Source: Chryseobacterium sp. UBA6632 (GTDB lineage: Bacteria; Bacteroidota; Bacteroidia; Flavobacteriales; Weeksellaceae). Taken from it: DNA of 7,784 nt. Below the pieces are notes generated by a model. The model searched no databases. It worked only from the letters and a program-made list of their open reading frames with translations, and was not told the origin of the DNA. The first letter of the stretch is position 1. Every line of letters starts with the position of its first letter. The position numbers and the translations under genes were made by a program. Location: the NCBI GenBank assembly GCA_002455915.1, contig DKLU01000443.1, positions 1 through 7,784 of the forward strand. The letters run 5' to 3'. Below, in pieces: positions 6,035-7,784 of this stretch.

Positions 6035-6054
6035 AAAAACCTCCGTATTGGAGG
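6035..6054 (-). terminator. Rho-independent terminator after the secreted-protein gene
   Basis: CCTCC (6040-6044) and GGAGG (6050-6054) pair around a 5-base loop. On the minus strand the stem is followed directly by five U residues (the A tract at 6035-6039), then GUUAU. It lies about 45 bases past the stop codon of the 6099-6863 gene and separates it from the Crp-like gene. Confidence 0.82.
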
Positions 6055-6098
6055 CTTAATTTTCAATATGCTAAAATAAGTTGATATAATTTTTTGCC

Positions 6099-6863
6099 TT
6101 AATTTGAAACCTTATAGATATAGAAAGAAGCGATACTAGACCCTAATAAACCCACAGACAGCGCATTAGAACCTGTAAGCCCAAAGGAAATTTTGTCGCC
6201 CGCCTGAAATGTGTACACTGAATTAATACTCGTTTCCGAAATTGTTAAATTCAAAAGAACCAAATTCGCTCCGCTGAATGCTCTGGAATCTATTAAAGTA
6301 GCTATTCCCGATCGGGTTCGCGTTATTCCTATTCCCGGTGTATTGGCGAGAATTTCTGCCTGTAAACCTGTACCATATCTGAAAGTAAACCCTAAAGCAT
6401 ATGTGCCGTTAGACGGTATGGTATACGTATTATCGGTGTCTGAAAATAAAGCTGCGCTGCCTACTGTTCTTTCTGAATTAAGGAAATTAACCGCTCTAAA
6501 CCCTGTCGGGAACAGTCCTAAACTTAATAAGCTAATTCCGGCTGTTTTTTTGGCAGCATACATTGAAGTATTAGTCGTACCCGATGTATTCACCGCAGTT
6601 ACAGCAGCATCAATAATAGTTTGCGGAGGAATCTGAGAAACAAGAAAATCGCCTCCCGGATTTTGGTTGGATGCTAAAATTTGATAGCCTGGCAAAGCCG
6701 CCGCCGTAGGAGTTTGTCTGATTTTCAGCGTGCCATTTACGTCGAGAGTCGCTGCTGGATTAGCAGTGTTTATTCCGACTTGCCCGAAAATACTGTACGG
6801 AATAACCGCAAGGATAATTGTAAAAATCGTTGCTTTCATGAGTAAATTTTTTATAGTTTTCAT
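6099..6863 (-). CDS. Secreted flavobacterial protein with VGINT/ATLDVNG head, function unknown
   Basis: The chosen start gives 254 residues beginning MKTIKNLLMK. A longer reading to 6878 would need a TTG start and put acidic residues before the signal peptide; an ATG at 6839 is also possible. The signal peptide ends ...VIPYSIFG with likely cleavage before Gln28. The mature protein opens QVGINTANPAATLDVNG and then LKIRQ, a head seen in many flavobacterial surface or secreted proteins and resembling phage tail-fibre repeat units. Residues about 105-254 are rich in beta strands (TYTIPSNGTYALGFTFRYG, YTFQAGDKISFGLTGSN) and end FYIYKVSN, suggesting a C1q/TNF-like jelly-roll domain. This last point is structural inference. 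There is no C-terminal type IX sorting domain that I can recognise. It has its own terminator and is divergent from the MarR gene. Confidence 0.82.
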   Translation of the reverse strand: MKTIKNLLMKATIFTIILAVIPYSIFGQVGINTANPAATLDVNGTLKIRQTPTAAALPGYQILASNQNPGGDFLVSQIPPQTIIDAAVTAVNTSGTTNTSMYAAKKTAGISLLSLGLFPTGFRAVNFLNSERTVGSAALFSDTDNTYTIPSNGTYALGFTFRYGTGLQAEILANTPGIGITRTRSGIATLIDSRAFSGANLVLLNLTISETSINSVYTFQAGDKISFGLTGSNALSVGLLGSSIASFYIYKVSN

Positions 6864-7033
6864 GAAAATATGATCCAAAAAACATGCCTTTAGGTTTAGA
6901 TAAAATTAATATTTAGCTTATTGTGGCATCAAAATATTAATCATAAAATTAAATTTAATAAATAAAATAAACAATAAAACATATTTTAAGGAATTTATTT
7001 TAATTGAATACATTATTATTCATCATATTTCTT

Positions 7034-7055
7034 ATTAGTTTTAATTCAAACTAAT
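7034..7055. promoter_or_regulatory. Candidate MarR operator (22-bp palindrome)
   Basis: Arms ATTAGTTT (7034-7041) and AAACTAAT (7048-7055) are perfect reverse complements. The 6-base centre TAATTC is itself symmetric except for its outer pair, so the 22 bases have one mismatched pair. The dyad overlaps the -33 region of the promoter ahead of the MarR-family gene. Binding there would block RNA polymerase, the usual mode of MarR autorepression. Confidence 0.62.
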
Positions 7056-7060
7056 TTTAT

Positions 7061-7068
7061 TATATTTG
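7061..7068 (+). promoter_or_regulatory. Candidate -7 promoter box for the MarR-USP operon
   Basis: TATATTTG is an exact match to the Bacteroidota -7 consensus TAnnTTTG and lies 32 bases before the MarR ATG. No good TTG -33 element lies at the usual distance; that region is occupied by the palindrome at 7034-7055. Confidence 0.55.
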
Positions 7069-7100
7069 ATAGAAGAAAGATATAATCTAGATCATAGAAA

Positions 7101-7559
7101 ATGGTAAACGAAAAAGACAATATCAACGAGCTGGCTCTGAGTCTTGGTTTTGCCATGACCGAAATGAAAACTAAATTTCGGCAGAAAATACAGGAAAAAA
7201 TCAATGAACATGATCCTAGTTTTTCTTACGAAATGCTGGAGATATTGGGCTTGATCTGGCGAGGAAATGACGGCATCAATCAGCAGGAAATCGCCAACCA
7301 GATCAGTAAAGATAAATCGAGTGTGACCTATCTTATCAGTAATTTGGTAAAACGCGATTTGGTTTTAAGAATTGAAGATACCAATGACCGCAGAAATAAA
7401 AAGATTTATCTTACCGAAAAGGGAAATAAGATCATGGAAAATATATTTCCGTGGGTTTTAGAATTATATAAAAAAGCCGCCGGTGATGCGAAAAAAAGTG
7501 AAGTAAAACAAGCTTTTGATCTCATCAAAAAAATGACAAATAATCTCGATCAACTATAA
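7101..7559 (+). CDS. MarR-family transcriptional regulator
   Basis: The 152-residue protein has the winged helix-turn-helix layout of MarR: an N-terminal dimerisation helix (about 8-35), helices around 42-53 (YEMLEILGLIWR), then the recognition region INQQEIANQISKDKSSVTYL and ISNLVKRDLV at 59-88. The beta wing is at about 89-105, with the typical D-x-x-D-R-R-x-K pattern (DTNDRRNKK) followed by IYLTEKG. A C-terminal dimerisation helix ends at residue 152. Length is normal for the family. It is divergent from the secreted-protein gene and followed after 12 bases by a universal stress protein gene, so the two are probably co-transcribed. A near-perfect palindrome in the promoter region suggests autorepression, relieved by an unknown ligand or oxidant. 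The protein has no cysteine, so an OhrR-type thiol switch is unlikely. Confidence 0.92.
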   Translation: MVNEKDNINELALSLGFAMTEMKTKFRQKIQEKINEHDPSFSYEMLEILGLIWRGNDGINQQEIANQISKDKSSVTYLISNLVKRDLVLRIEDTNDRRNKKIYLTEKGNKIMENIFPWVLELYKKAAGDAKKSEVKQAFDLIKKMTNNLDQL

Positions 7560-7571
7560 AAATCAACTGAA

Positions 7572-7784
7572 ATGAGAACAATATTAATTCCCGTAGACGC
7601 AAGCGCAACCACCCAAAATGCTGTAAAATTTGCCGCAAACTGGGCAAAACAATATGCTTATGAACATATTATTTTGCTGATGGTTTCTAATGAATCGATG
7701 TTTGATTATCTTCATATCGCAGATCCGTATTCTGTGGTTGCAGAAGATCATGTTAACAATGTACGAGTAGATACGGAAACTTTA
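7572..7784 (+). CDS. Universal stress protein (UspA family), N-terminal part, cut by window end
   Basis: The reading frame starts at ATG 7572 and stays open for 71 codons to the last base of the window. The first residues, MRTILIPVDASATTQNAV, are the classic UspA beginning: a hydrophobic strand, then V-D, then a helix. This is followed by KFAANWAKQYAYEHIILLMV, the first helix and second strand of the Rossmann-like fold. The ATP-binding G-x2-G-x9-G-S/T motif would lie beyond the window, so nucleotide binding cannot be judged. It starts 12 bases after the MarR stop codon, which points to a two-gene operon. The family helps cells survive growth arrest and stress; the exact role here is unknown. 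Confidence 0.88.
   Translation, partial: MRTILIPVDASATTQNAVKFAANWAKQYAYEHIILLMVSNESMFDYLHIADPYSVVAEDHVNNVRVDTETL

Larger units (their letters stand above)
6864..7100. other. Divergent AT-rich intergenic region
   Basis: This 237-base gap separates the secreted-protein gene (minus) from the MarR gene (plus) and should hold promoters for both. The MarR side has a clear dyad and a TAnnTTTG box. On the other side only approximate boxes were seen, such as one ending ATTTTG near 6930, and I do not annotate a promoter there. No open reading frame is present. Confidence 0.6.

Noticed and set aside
6211..6636. Plus-strand open frame of 141 codons
   Set aside because: It is opposite the secreted-protein gene, which has a signal peptide, a known head motif and its own terminator. 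No domain is seen in the plus-strand reading.
6864..6878. N-terminal extension of the secreted protein to a TTG start
   Set aside because: It would put Met-Asp-His-Ile-Phe ahead of a good signal peptide. The ATG at 6863 gives a typical basic start and hydrophobic core.
1..7784. CRISPR array, toxin-antitoxin, phage or defence system
   Set aside because: No regularly spaced repeats, no paired small toxin and antitoxin genes, and no nuclease, helicase or phage structural genes were recognised on either strand. The tail-fibre-like head at 6099-6863 is a common flavobacterial secreted-protein feature and not enough to claim phage origin.

Overview
The window looks like AT-rich chromosomal DNA from the phylum Bacteroidota, most likely a Chryseobacterium-like member of the Flavobacteriia. 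The evidence is the low GC content, Bacteroidota-type promoter elements of the TAnnTTTG form, and a secreted protein with the VGINT...ATLDVNG head common in that group. Several protein types also fit, including a Haem_bd plus cytochrome P460 fusion and a Crp-like regulator with a divergent ligand pocket. The genus is inference. Bases 1-10 match the 3' end of Illumina TruSeq-type adapters, so the left edge is probably a contig end with untrimmed adapter.

Layout. Positions 11-936 hold no intact gene. They contain a terminator-like hairpin (346-389) and a heavily deleted IS3-family transposase remnant (432-751). From 5901 down to 937 all genes lie on the minus strand. In transcription order they are: a Crp/Fnr-type regulator, an exported VOC (glyoxalase-like) plus NTF2-like fusion protein, a 260-bp gap holding a MITE-like inverted-repeat element, a SnoaL-like protein, a nitroreductase broken by one apparent inserted base, an antibiotic-biosynthesis-monooxygenase (ABM) domain protein, a membrane-anchored Haem_bd/cytochrome P460 protein, and a small lipoprotein. 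The last two overlap by one base (TAATG). Upstream, 6099-6863 (minus) encodes a secreted flavobacterial protein with its own terminator. Diverging from it, a MarR-family regulator (7101-7559, plus) is followed 12 bases later by a universal stress protein cut by the window end.

How the genes may work together. Nitroreductase, ABM monooxygenase, SnoaL/NTF2 and VOC families are often found together in loci that handle quinones, nitroaromatics or other electrophiles, so the minus-strand cluster reads as a detoxification or redox-stress locus under the adjacent Crp-like regulator. This is inference; no substrate can be read from sequence. The tightest block runs from the SnoaL-like gene to the lipoprotein.

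Most notable observations. The terminal lipoprotein appears to be a divergent P460-domain paralogue of its neighbour that lacks the CxxCH haem motif; the two align without gaps over about 34 residues. Candidate operators with clear dyad symmetry lie upstream of the Crp-like gene, the VOC gene and the MarR gene. A 14-bp perfect hairpin separates the SnoaL and nitroreductase genes. I see no CRISPR array, tRNA, rRNA or recognisable defence system.
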